Positions 26,743-34,960 of a DNA stretch of 64,000 bases are shown here, piece after piece. Below the pieces are notes generated by a model. It was not told where the DNA came from. It made no database searches and saw only the letters and a list, made by a program, of their open reading frames with translations. Each line of letters opens with the position of its first letter. Position 1 is the first letter of the stretch. Made by a program: the position numbers and the translations under genes. This DNA is from Acidobacteria bacterium UBA2999 (GTDB lineage: Bacteria > Acidobacteriota > Vicinamibacteria > Vicinamibacterales > UBA2999). The DNA lies in contig DDZV01000044.1 in assembly GCA_002346475.1 (NCBI GenBank), positions 1 to 64,000 of the forward strand. Direction: 5' to 3'.

Positions 26743-27489
26743 TTAGTGTCCAAGGGCAAGTCTTTGAGAAAGTTCTGACGGTAGTCCGGCAGCAAGAATC
26801 TTAGCCTGGGCTTTTTCTATTTCATAGCTTACACGTCTCCATGTCACGATACCCGTCTCAGTGTCTACGAGACCCCATGCGGCCCATGGGTCTCCATCTC
26901 TTGGTTGTCCCACTGATCCAAAGTTCACAATAAAGTTACTGTGGTTGTTATTCGTGATCTTGATTTGGTAAGAGCGTTGGCTGACATTCGCATATACGAC
27001 TTTTTGATTGCGGAGTTCGTACATGGCTGGCACATGAGTATGCCCAAAGAGACAGAGCAGCCTACGTGACATTGCCAGTGATTTTTCGGCTACTGCGTCA
27101 TCAAAAATATACACGTCCTCATCAAAAGGTGCTCCATGGCAAACCTCGACCAGTGAATCAATAATAACGGGGCCTGCAGGTAGTGCAGTCAGGAATTCTT
27201 TGTTTTCAGGAGTAAGTGTTTTTGCAGTCCATTCAATAGCTGCGCGTGCCTGTGAGTTGAAATGGTGACTCGGTTCAAGGCCTACTGCGACTTTGTCATG
27301 ATTGCCTCTGATGATGGAAAGATTGTCAATTTCTCGAATTCGTTCAATCACTAAATTCGGGTCAGCCCCGTACCCAACTAGGTCTCCTAGTACAAGGATA
27401 CGATCAAAATCACACTTTTTGATATCAGTCAGTACTGCGTCAATAGCTTCGAGATTTGCATGTACATCACTTAGGACAGCATATTTCAT
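26743..27489 (-). CDS. YfcE/Apa-like metallophosphoesterase
   Basis: The 248-residue cytoplasmic enzyme has the calcineurin-like phosphoesterase motifs in order: YAVLSDVHANLEA (DxH), VLGDLVGYGADP (GD), IIRGNHDK (GNHD), VCHGAPFD and CLFGHTHVP (GHTH), followed by NFGSVGQPRDGDP. It may hydrolyse a phosphodiester or protein phosphate; the substrate is unknown. The ATG at 27489 shares a base with the aroK stop codon, so it is the last gene of an aroA-aroK-phosphoesterase operon. An upstream TTG is in frame but falls inside aroK. Confidence 0.9.
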   Translation of the reverse strand: MKYAVLSDVHANLEAIDAVLTDIKKCDFDRILVLGDLVGYGADPNLVIERIREIDNLSIIRGNHDKVAVGLEPSHHFNSQARAAIEWTAKTLTPENKEFLTALPAGPVIIDSLVEVCHGAPFDEDVYIFDDAVAEKSLAMSRRLLCLFGHTHVPAMYELRNQKVVYANVSQRSYQIKITNNNHSNFIVNFGSVGQPRDGDPWAAWGLVDTETGIVTWRRVSYEIEKAQAKILAAGLPSELSQRLALGH

Positions 27490-27986
27490 CAGGAACCTAT
27501 CCACGTGAGCAACTGCTTTACTATTTCAGAAACTGGTTGACTGCTATCGATACGAATATGAGCTTCTTGGTAGTTAGCTTGTCTGCGGAGATAGAGCTGT
27601 TCAAGTTGAATTCGATTGTTGGCGAGTGGGCGTTTACCGTCAGAAGAGATGCGGTGGATTACATCATCAAAAGGGAGGTCAAGCCATGCAGCTGAGGCTG
27701 CTGAAAGGATCGCTTCTCGGTTCTCAGTATCTATAAATGTACCTCCCCCTGTTGCCACGACAATGTTGGACTGAGATAAAAGATCTGCGAGGACCTCTCG
27801 TTCGACACGTCGGAAATAGGCCTCCCCTTCATCTGCAAAGATTGAAGCAATAGAGCGGTTTTCACGAGCTTCAACAAGCTCGTCCATATCTTCTGCTTGC
27901 CACCCAATTTGTTTTGCCAGGTTTCGAGCTATAGTAGATTTTCCAGCTCCCATGAAACCAACGAGATAGAGGCTATGTATTTTCAC
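27489..27986 (-). CDS. aroK: Shikimate kinase
   Basis: The 165-residue P-loop kinase phosphorylates shikimate in the chorismate pathway. Walker A is GFMGAGKST at about residues 10-18. The shikimate site DMDELVEAR and the IFADEGEAYFRRVE block follow, then GGGTF and the lid region ISSDGKRPLAN with its conserved Arg. The ATG lies in the aroA stop (4-base overlap), so aroA and aroK, consecutive-but-one pathway steps, are translationally coupled. Confidence 0.95.
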   Translation of the reverse strand: MKIHSLYLVGFMGAGKSTIARNLAKQIGWQAEDMDELVEARENRSIASIFADEGEAYFRRVEREVLADLLSQSNIVVATGGGTFIDTENREAILSAASAAWLDLPFDDVIHRISSDGKRPLANNRIQLEQLYLRRQANYQEAHIRIDSSQPVSEIVKQLLTWIGS

Positions 27987-29308
27987 TGACCTAATGCTTC
28001 AAGAACGCCAAAGAAGCCAGGATACGATACGCTGGCAACTGTAGCATCTTCGATAGTAGAAGGACCAACGGCCCCGAGTGCGGCGACAGCAAAGGCCATG
28101 GCTAGTCGATGATCTCCATACGCGTTAGCACGGCCTCCAGTTAATTTCTTATTCCCTTGGACATGAAAACCATCTTCAAATTCCTCAATTTCAGCACCTA
28201 AGCAACGCAAGCCTTTCGCGAGCAGTGATATTCGGTCACTTTCTTTAACCCGTAATTCCTGAGCACCCCTTACCAAAAGTTCGCCACCTTGTGTTGCGAG
28301 GGCTGCCAGTGCTGGCAGTTCATCAATGAGACCTGGAACCTCCGACGGCATGATTTCTACTTTTTTCAAAAGACCATAGCGAATACGAATAGTTCCGGAT
28401 GGTTCGCCGCCCAGGGACTCTAAGATTTCAGTTTCTACTAACGCTCCCATACGTTCCAACACTTGGAGAATTGCAGTTCTCGTTGGATTGAGTCCAACGC
28501 TAAAAATCGTTACATCAGATTTAGGGAGCGCTGCGGCCGCTGCCATCACAAAGGCTGCTGAGGAAATGTCGCCAGGGACTCTGAGTGTTAGGGCTTTGAG
28601 ATTTTGACGCCCAGCAAGTAAGACCTCATTGTCCTTATGTTCAATTTTGACACCGAAGGCTTCAAGGGCAAGTTCAGTGTGATTACGGGTTTGGATCGAC
28701 TCATGTACTGACGTTACACCCTCTGCATGAAGGCCAGCTAAAAGGACAGCGCTTTTGACTTGAGCGCTTGAGGTGTCAGTTTTAAATATGATTGGTTTCA
28801 GTTCATTGGTTCCATTCACAGTCAATGGAGGTCGACCATTGGTTGCTTTGATACTGGCACCCATTCGTTCTAATGGCACAATGACCCTATTCATAGGTCG
28901 TTGTCGCAGAGATTTGTCTCCGTCTAAAAGACTTTGAAAAGAGTGTGCTGCGAGTATCCCAGTAAGCATTCGCATTGTTGAACCAGAATTTCCAGCATCT
29001 AATGGTGCGCTCGGTTGAGTGAAGCCACCTAAACCTCGACCCTCAATGCGGATTTCAGGTCCTCCATGTTCTCCAGCATCAGGACCAAGATTCTTCCCTT
29101 GACTTATATTGATTGGCACACCCAAGGCGGCTAAACATTGCAGTGTCGAGGCACAATCGAGACCCTCGGAATAGTTCTTAATAGTCGTGCTACCAGTTGC
29201 GAGTGCTGCTAGCAAGGCGTAGCGGTGCGAAATCGACTTGTCTCCAGGAATCACCATCCTTCCCTGCAAACGTGTGGCTGGATAGATTGTTACGTCGTCG
29301 GAAGACAT
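27983..29308 (-). CDS. aroA: EPSP synthase (3-phosphoshikimate 1-carboxyvinyltransferase)
   Basis: The 441-residue enzyme joins phosphoenolpyruvate to shikimate-3-phosphate. Visible signatures are GDKSISHRYALLAALA (with the active-site Lys), LDAGNSGSTMRMLTGILA, and RVKESDRISLLAKGLRCLG near the C-terminus, plus the closing YGDHRLAMAFAVAAL. The start ATG lacks a Shine-Dalgarno, but TATAGT sits 6 bases upstream, so the mRNA may be leaderless. It is the first gene of the aroA-aroK-phosphoesterase operon. Confidence 0.95.
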   Translation of the reverse strand: MSSDDVTIYPATRLQGRMVIPGDKSISHRYALLAALATGSTTIKNYSEGLDCASTLQCLAALGVPINISQGKNLGPDAGEHGGPEIRIEGRGLGGFTQPSAPLDAGNSGSTMRMLTGILAAHSFQSLLDGDKSLRQRPMNRVIVPLERMGASIKATNGRPPLTVNGTNELKPIIFKTDTSSAQVKSAVLLAGLHAEGVTSVHESIQTRNHTELALEAFGVKIEHKDNEVLLAGRQNLKALTLRVPGDISSAAFVMAAAAALPKSDVTIFSVGLNPTRTAILQVLERMGALVETEILESLGGEPSGTIRIRYGLLKKVEIMPSEVPGLIDELPALAALATQGGELLVRGAQELRVKESDRISLLAKGLRCLGAEIEEFEDGFHVQGNKKLTGGRANAYGDHRLAMAFAVAALGAVGPSTIEDATVASVSYPGFFGVLEALGQ

Positions 29309-29314
29309 ACAGTG

Positions 29315-29345
29315 ACTATAGCAGGTGCACTCGTTAGTCTGTCAG
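29315..29345 (-). promoter_or_regulatory. Candidate aroA promoter, near-leaderless
   Basis: On the minus strand, CTGACA (29345 down to 29340) and TATAGT (29320 down to 29315) are separated by 19 bases. The -10 box lies 6 bases before the aroA ATG, so transcription would begin at or next to the start codon. No ribosome site is present, which fits this reading. Confidence 0.4.
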
Positions 29346-29365
29346 TGGCTATAATTATTATTTTA

Positions 29366-29806
29366 ATGGACAACAAAGATACAGTTCAGCTTGATTTTTG
29401 CAGTGCGCTTGGCATGCTTGATTTAGTGCAAGGTGTTTGCCATCACCTAGGCAAGCTTGTGGGTTTTGATGAAGATTCTGTGCATTGGGTTGGGGTGGCA
29501 GTACGTGAATCAGTAATCAATGCTATTAAGCATGGCAATGCTGGTGATGAATCTAAGCGTGTGCAAGTGGAGTTCACGTATTCACTTGAGAATCCAAGCG
29601 ATGGCTTGGAGATCTTAGTTCGAGACGAAGGCGCTGGTTTTGATCCTGCCAATTTACCAGACCCGCTTGCTTCAGAGAATTTGTCGAAGACTAGTGGTCG
29701 GGGAGTCTTTTTAATGCGAAAATTTATGGATGAAGTCGAATGGTTTTGTTTGCCAGAAGGTGGTATGGAAGTTCGTATGAGTAAGCGTTGTACTCCAAAG
29801 GTGTAA
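29366..29806 (+). CDS. Anti-sigma-factor type serine kinase/ATPase (RsbW/SpoIIAB-like)
   Basis: The 146-residue product is a GHKL-fold ATPase of the HATPase_c_2 class. It has an N-box (VRESVINAIKHGN), G1 (VRDEGAGFDPANLPDP), and G2 (TSGRGVFLMRKFMDEV). Such small stand-alone proteins are anti-sigma factors or partner-switch kinases that bind sigma factors and phosphorylate an STAS antagonist; neither partner is nearby. The longer frame starts inside aroA on the other strand, so I choose the ATG at 29366. It has no ribosome site, but TATAAT lies 10 bases upstream. Confidence 0.85.
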   Translation: MDNKDTVQLDFCSALGMLDLVQGVCHHLGKLVGFDEDSVHWVGVAVRESVINAIKHGNAGDESKRVQVEFTYSLENPSDGLEILVRDEGAGFDPANLPDPLASENLSKTSGRGVFLMRKFMDEVEWFCLPEGGMEVRMSKRCTPKV

Positions 29807-29813
29807 TTCTCAA

Positions 29814-30647
29814 TTGACACCTCAGCTTAGTTTTGAGAGCGCATCTGATTCGTCAGTGGATCCTCTGTTTTTAGAGACAGCAGTTGAAATTGTTTTGGAA
29901 GCGGGGAGACTCCATCTGAAAGGTCTGGAGTCTGGTTTTACTGTTGATAAAAAGGGCACCATTGATTTAGTAACGGAAGTCGATCGCGCTTGCGAACAAA
30001 TGTTTCGGAAGATAATCATTGAAAGATTTCCAGACCATGACATTTTGGCAGAGGAGTTTGGATGCCACGCAGCACAATCAGAGCCTTCTCGCTATCGTTG
30101 GATCTTTGATCCACTTGATGGAACTACAAACTATACGCATGGACTGCCAATTTTTTGTGCATCTTTAGCGTTAGAAATTGACAAGCGCACTGTAATCGGT
30201 GTGGTTTATGACCCCTCACGTCGTGAGCTTTTTACTGCAGAACGTGGGAAGGGTGCGTTTTTAAATGGTTCGGCTTTGCACGTTTCGCAGGTAGCTAATC
30301 TTGTTGAAGGATTGCTAGTTACAGGGTTTCCTTATGATGTACATGAGCGAGTCGAGGAGATGACTAGACTTTTTGGAGCTTTTCTTGGGCAAGCTCGGGC
30401 AGTACGACGTTTGGGATCAGCTGCGCTAGACCTTTGTTATATCGCAGCGGGTCGTTTTGATGGTTTTTGGGAACAAAGCCTGAAGCCTTGGGATGTTTCA
30501 GCTGGAGGACTTCTAGTTGAAGAGGCCGGGGGGCTTGTGACGGGCATGGATGGATCGCTATTTGAGTCAACAGCGGGGCACTTGGTTGCATCAAATGGAC
30601 AACTACATAAAAAGATTCTTGAGGTTATTGCCTCGGTGAATGTTTAG
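29814..30647 (+). CDS. Inositol monophosphatase family protein (SuhB-like)
   Basis: This is a Mg-dependent phosphatase of the inositol monophosphatase family, 277 residues, with metal site DPLDGTTNYTHGLP, the upstream Glu in ILAEEFG, and the second signature WDVSAGGLLVEEAGG. It may dephosphorylate inositol-1-phosphate or a related sugar phosphate. SuhB homologues also assist rRNA antitermination. The start is uncertain: TTG at 29814 gives the listed length; a GTG at 29856 (residue 15) is another option, and neither has a clear ribosome site. It follows the anti-sigma gene by 7 bases. Confidence 0.92.
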   Translation: MTPQLSFESASDSSVDPLFLETAVEIVLEAGRLHLKGLESGFTVDKKGTIDLVTEVDRACEQMFRKIIIERFPDHDILAEEFGCHAAQSEPSRYRWIFDPLDGTTNYTHGLPIFCASLALEIDKRTVIGVVYDPSRRELFTAERGKGAFLNGSALHVSQVANLVEGLLVTGFPYDVHERVEEMTRLFGAFLGQARAVRRLGSAALDLCYIAAGRFDGFWEQSLKPWDVSAGGLLVEEAGGLVTGMDGSLFESTAGHLVASNGQLHKKILEVIASVNV

Positions 30648-30722
30648 TGCTTTTGTGTCACGATAAATTGGTTTGTCTGCGTCGATATTTGATTACATGG
30701 TGAAACTTGGAGTTAGCTGTCG

Positions 30723-31319
30723 GTGAGTTCCTTTATTAGTTCACTCTACACATTAGCGGTTTCAATTGGTGGCTTTGGGCTATTAGGAGTTGCATTTATT
30801 GATTCTTCTTTTGTCTCATTGCCACAAATTAACGATGTTCTAGTTGTGGTGATGATCACACACAACGAAGCATTGATGCTGTATTACGTCATAATGGCGA
30901 CATTAGGCTCTGTTGGTGGTTGTTACGTTATTTACTATATGGCGAATCGAGGAGGCGAGGCATTTCTACAAAGACGTGTGAAAGCGGCGCGGATGACTCG
31001 TGTAATAGGACTCTACGAACGACATGGTGCGATGGCATTAGTTGTTGCAGGGCTGTTGCCGCCACCTGCACCATTTAAGTTGTTTGTTCTACTGGCAGGT
31101 GTAGCGGGGGTTCGACGACGGCAATTCATTACTTCTGTATTTGTAGCCAGAGGGATCCGTTATCTTGCTCTTGGGGTCCTCGCTGTTGCGTACGGCGACG
31201 CTGCGATGGCACTAATGCGAAATTATGGTCGAGAGGTTGCATTGGGGCTCGTTGGAGTTCTGCTTTGTGGATGGGTAGGACTATGGTTTTGGAGGCGTTC
31301 GAAGATTGAGAAGAAATAA
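30723..31319 (+). CDS. YqaA/DedA-like (VTT domain) membrane protein
   Basis: The 198-residue product has four to five hydrophobic segments and the VTT/SNARE-associated pattern: an N-terminal reentrant region ending FIDSSFVSLPQINDVL, a central VIGLYERHGAMALVVAGLLP, PPAPFKLFVLLAGVAG, and FVARGIRYLALGVLAVAYGD. Proteins of the YqaA branch are thought to move lipids or protons across the inner membrane; the precise substrate is unknown. The start is GTG, with GGAG about 11 bases upstream. The dtd gene follows after 6 bases. Confidence 0.85.
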   Translation: MSSFISSLYTLAVSIGGFGLLGVAFIDSSFVSLPQINDVLVVVMITHNEALMLYYVIMATLGSVGGCYVIYYMANRGGEAFLQRRVKAARMTRVIGLYERHGAMALVVAGLLPPPAPFKLFVLLAGVAGVRRRQFITSVFVARGIRYLALGVLAVAYGDAAMALMRNYGREVALGLVGVLLCGWVGLWFWRRSKIEKK

Positions 31320-31325
31320 CTCCTC

Positions 31326-31778
31326 ATGAGAGCTCTTGTTCAGCGTGTAGCAAAAGCTCGGGTTCGAGTAGATGAACGTATCATTGGAGAGATTGGGCAC
31401 GGGTTGCTGCTTTTCGTGGGAGTTTCAAATGATGATACGGAAAAAGACGTTGATTATATAGTTGCAAAAGTCCCTGTTTTACGTGTTTTTGAGGGGAGAG
31501 ATGGTCAACCAATGGATCGGTCTTTATGTGACGTTGGTGGCAGTGTTCTAGTTGTTTCACAGTTCACATTGTTTGCGAAGACTCATGGCCAGCGCCGACC
31601 GTCATTTTTAGAGGCGGCACCATCTGAGAAGGCGCAAGAACTCTACGACAAGCTCGTGAGACAATTGCAGGCAATGAATATTAATGTTGCAACTGGGAAG
31701 TTTCGCGCCATGATGCAAGTCGAGCTTGTTAATGACGGTCCTGTAACAATTCTTATTGATAGTCAATCGAAGCGTTAA
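31326..31778 (+). CDS. dtd: D-aminoacyl-tRNA deacylase
   Basis: The 150-residue enzyme removes D-amino acids (and glycine from tRNA-Ala) from mischarged tRNAs. Both family motifs are intact: SQFTLFAKTHGQRRPSF in the middle and the cross-subunit NDGPVT near the end (the usual Gly-cisPro). The full length and the MRALVQRVAKARV start match known Dtd proteins. Confidence 0.95.
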   Translation: MRALVQRVAKARVRVDERIIGEIGHGLLLFVGVSNDDTEKDVDYIVAKVPVLRVFEGRDGQPMDRSLCDVGGSVLVVSQFTLFAKTHGQRRPSFLEAAPSEKAQELYDKLVRQLQAMNINVATGKFRAMMQVELVNDGPVTILIDSQSKR

Positions 31779-31812
31779 TTCACGGAGTCAGCATTAGTTG
31801 GAGAGTTGATTG

Positions 31813-32679
31813 ATGCGATTTATTCAGAAGGCAATCTTTGTTGGGCTATGTGTAGGGGTTTTGATGTCTACAAGTGTGCAAGCTCAGCAGAGACCTTTAG
31901 TGACTGAAGATCCAGAGCCAGTTGGTGCTGGGCGTGTGTTGTTAGAAGCAGGGCTAGATTACAACCGAGATGTGCTCTTTCCAGTTTCTGGATTGACAGG
32001 TAATCTTACGAAGTTTCCTTTAATTGGAATCAGTTTTGGCGTTGGCTCCATTACTGAGATTCAGATTGATGGTGGCCTGCGGAACAGCCTCAGCATTACG
32101 AACAGGGCTCAGGCTCCACTTTCCTCACTTGTAACTGCTACTGGAGACAAAACATCGAGCGTTGAGGACATTGTCATAGGAGCTAAAGTAAGAATTGCTG
32201 GCGAAGGGATGGCACGGCCTAGTATCGGAGCAAGATTTGCAACTAGGTTGCCAAACGCATCAAATGAAAGTGGCATTGGGCTTGATACGATAGATTTTTT
32301 TTCATCCCTTCTTCTAGGAAAGACAATTCAGTCAGTGCGTGTTGTTGGAAATATTGGGCTTGGAATTCTTAGCGATCCTACACAGGGGAATCGTCAAAAT
32401 GATGTTTTAACCTACGGTGTGTCATTTGCGAGAGCATTAACTGATACCACAGAAATTGTAGGAGAAATAAATGGTCGGATTAGTACCCGCGAAGGAACTC
32501 CTCCACCGGGTACTGAATCACGTTCGGTCCTTCGTTTCGGTGGGCGTTATACGCGTGGGATGTTGAGAGTGGATGCCGGGCTTCTTCTTGGCCTCACATC
32601 TATGGCCAATATTTCCAATGGTGTTGGTTTTACAACTGGTTTCACATACGTTTTTAACAATTCACATCAACTTCCATAA
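31813..32679 (+). CDS. Putative outer-membrane beta-barrel protein
   Basis: The 288-residue product has a signal peptide ending near VQAQQ and then RPLVTEDPEPVGAGR, followed by alternating hydrophobic/polar strands and a C-terminal segment ending with aromatic-rich TTGFTYVFNN, consistent with a transmembrane beta-barrel. It resembles the loose group annotated as MetA-pathway phenol-degradation or transporter-like barrels, but I cannot assign a substrate. GGAGAG lies 7 bases before the ATG at 31813. Its stop overlaps the start of the DapF-like gene (TAATG). Confidence 0.7.
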   Translation: MRFIQKAIFVGLCVGVLMSTSVQAQQRPLVTEDPEPVGAGRVLLEAGLDYNRDVLFPVSGLTGNLTKFPLIGISFGVGSITEIQIDGGLRNSLSITNRAQAPLSSLVTATGDKTSSVEDIVIGAKVRIAGEGMARPSIGARFATRLPNASNESGIGLDTIDFFSSLLLGKTIQSVRVVGNIGLGILSDPTQGNRQNDVLTYGVSFARALTDTTEIVGEINGRISTREGTPPPGTESRSVLRFGGRYTRGMLRVDAGLLLGLTSMANISNGVGFTTGFTYVFNNSHQLP

Positions 32680-33482
32680 TGCCAGTCCTTCCGATAGTCA
32701 AAGCAGATGCTTATGGCAATGATTTTCTGCTCCTGGCGAAGGAGCATGCCTCAGCAGACATCAGGGGTCTAGTAAAGTTATTATGCGATCGTCACAGAGG
32801 TCTTGGGGCGGACGGGCTTATTTTGTACAGCTTCAATAAGCAAACAGTGTCTATGGCCCTCTTCAATGCGGATGGCAGTTCTTCTGAGTTGTCTGGTAAT
32901 GGTCTGCGTTGTCTTGCCGCTTTCGTATTACGAGGAAGGTTATTCGAAGGAAACGAATCAGAGTCAGTGGTTACCGTAGTTACCGATGCAGGAACAAAAA
33001 GTCTTGAGCTTTTAAAGCAAGAGGGTGACAAATACTATTTCCGTGCTTCACTTGGTCTTCCAAAGAACGTCAGGCAGGTTGAGATATCTGTCTCGAATCG
33101 TTCTGTTCTTGCAACCGTATTGTCAGTTGGCAATCCGCAGTGTGTCGTGCTGGGGCCTCTTCCGGACAAGGAAACATTCAATGCACTCGCACCAGCATTA
33201 TCAACGCATCAGGAATTTCCGGCTGGTACAAATGTGGAATTTGCTGAAGTTGAGAATCCAGGACGTGTGCGTATTTTGATCTGGGAACGTGGGGTAGGGG
33301 TCACTAGCTCATCCGGTACGGGGGCCTCTGCCTCTGCAGTCGCTGCTGCGATTTACGGAGGCGCGAAGCGGACGGTTGATGTAGTAGCGCCTGGGGGCAC
33401 CCAGAATGTTGAATGGCGCGATGATGGCATCTACTTAAGTGGTTGGGCTGAAGTAACTTTTGAAGGAAGCTACGAAATTTAG
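32679..33482 (+). CDS. DapF-family protein lacking the catalytic residues
   Basis: The 267-residue protein has the full DapF (diaminopimelate epimerase) fold signature: KADAYGNDFLL, LCDRHRGLGADGLIL, NADGSSSELSGNGLRCLAAF, VGNPQCVVLGPLP, GTNVEFAEV and WERGVGVTSSSGTGAS. The active site is altered. The first catalytic Cys (CGNG) is Ser72, the second (ACGTGA) is Ser212, the conserved NPH is NPQ, and the conserved Glu of GxGET is Val. A normal DapF would interconvert LL- and meso-diaminopimelate for lysine and peptidoglycan. With both Cys changed, epimerisation by the known mechanism is unlikely; this may be a lineage variant or a paralogue with another job. The reading frame is intact. Confidence 0.85.
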   Translation: MPVLPIVKADAYGNDFLLLAKEHASADIRGLVKLLCDRHRGLGADGLILYSFNKQTVSMALFNADGSSSELSGNGLRCLAAFVLRGRLFEGNESESVVTVVTDAGTKSLELLKQEGDKYYFRASLGLPKNVRQVEISVSNRSVLATVLSVGNPQCVVLGPLPDKETFNALAPALSTHQEFPAGTNVEFAEVENPGRVRILIWERGVGVTSSSGTGASASAVAAAIYGGAKRTVDVVAPGGTQNVEWRDDGIYLSGWAEVTFEGSYEI

Positions 33483-33663
33483 TTTGACCAAGTTGCTTGT
33501 TGAATAATCTCTAGCTAGGCGATTTTCACGTATTCTAATTATCCAGAGTTGAATGCAGCTAGGCATATGTAGCATTAGCTGTATAGAAAGTAGATTGTTT
33601 GTAGTGAGAAGTCTGCTGTGGTGGTTATAGAGAAGCTACGTGGTGGGCTAAGATGGATTTCTT

Positions 33664-34887
33664 ATGACTGTTCTCTATCTTGACTGTTTTTCAGGTGTGT
33701 CTGGTGATATGTTGCTTGGCGCTCTCATTGACGCCGGGGTGCCTCTTGCAGATATTAGGAAAGCATTGGGTTCATTGAGTGGCGATCCAGATGTTATTTG
33801 GACAGAGCAAGTGACAAGAACTGGAATATCTGCAACAAAATTTTGCGTTAAGGGTGAAGACCCTGTTCAAGACGACTCTTCTCATAAGCACGGTCATAGC
33901 CATGTACATACCCATCGGACTCTAGCTGAGATCAGCAAACTTATTGAGGAATCTGGCTTAACTGTAAAAGGAAAAGAGCGTGCAACGGCATTGTTTGGTC
34001 GGTTGGCTGACGTAGAAGCTTCGATTCATGGGACTTCACTAGAGAGCGTACATTTACACGAGGTCGGAGCACTTGATTCAATCATTGATATCGTTGGGGC
34101 GGTTTTTGCAATTGAGTCCCTTGGGGTTGATGAGGTCGTTTCGTCATCATTAAATCTTGGTAATGGGTCGGTTCAGTCTACACACGGGTTGTACCCAGTG
34201 CCTGCACCAGCGACAGCGCGTTTGTTGACGAATGTACCTGTATATGGGAGCACTCGGCAGGCAGAGTTGGTTACTCCGACAGGCGCTCTTTTAGTTTCAG
34301 CGTATGCTGATCGCTATGGACCAGTCCCAGAAATGAAGATTCGTTCTGTAGGGTATGGTGCTGGTTCACGCGATTTTCCTGACACACCAAATGTTGTTCG
34401 GGTGTTAGTTGGTGAGAATGCAAGTGGAGTTAAGACTGAGAGTATCGTTGTAGTTGAGTGTGAAATTGATGATATGAACCCACAGATCTTCGGAGCATTG
34501 ATGGATGAACTTCTGACGAAAGGTGCTCTAGATGTTTTTTATACCTCGGTACTAATGAAGAAAGGTAGACCAGGCACTCTGGTAAGTGTGATTGCTAATC
34601 AAAGTTGCCGAGAGGAAATAACTTCTCTTTTATTCAGGCAAACTACGACAATTGGTGTGCGGTATCGAGAAATGACCCGTGAATGTCTCACGAGAAAGAA
34701 AATAAATTTGTCTACTCCAGTGGGGGAGGTTCGTTTCAAAATATCCAGTCGAGGCAATGATGTTATGAATGTTTCCCCAGAATTTGATGACATACGTTTA
34801 ATTGCTGAGCGGGAGAATAAACCCATTAAAGATATTCACGCTATTGTTATGAAAGCATATCTGGACAGGGACAGGACTAAAGAATAA
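33664..34887 (+). CDS. larC: LarC, nickel-insertion cyclometallase
   Basis: The 407-residue protein begins TVLYLDCFSGVSGDMLLGAL, the LarC/UPF0272 signature, with a His-rich stretch (HKHGHSHVHTHRT) at about residues 77-90 and HLHEVGALDSIIDIVG following. LarC places nickel into the pyridinium-dithiocarboxylate cofactor used by lactate racemase-like LarA enzymes. The partners LarA, LarB and LarE are not in this window. There is no ribosome site; TAAGAT lies 9 bases before the ATG. The 181 bases upstream hold no recognisable gene. Confidence 0.93.
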   Translation: MTVLYLDCFSGVSGDMLLGALIDAGVPLADIRKALGSLSGDPDVIWTEQVTRTGISATKFCVKGEDPVQDDSSHKHGHSHVHTHRTLAEISKLIEESGLTVKGKERATALFGRLADVEASIHGTSLESVHLHEVGALDSIIDIVGAVFAIESLGVDEVVSSSLNLGNGSVQSTHGLYPVPAPATARLLTNVPVYGSTRQAELVTPTGALLVSAYADRYGPVPEMKIRSVGYGAGSRDFPDTPNVVRVLVGENASGVKTESIVVVECEIDDMNPQIFGALMDELLTKGALDVFYTSVLMKKGRPGTLVSVIANQSCREEITSLLFRQTTTIGVRYREMTRECLTRKKINLSTPVGEVRFKISSRGNDVMNVSPEFDDIRLIAERENKPIKDIHAIVMKAYLDRDRTKE

Positions 34888-34960
34888 GAGTTTGAATCAT
34901 TTAATGGTATTGACTTTTCGCAGAAGGTAAATACCAAGTAGGAAAATAAATCTCAGAGAC

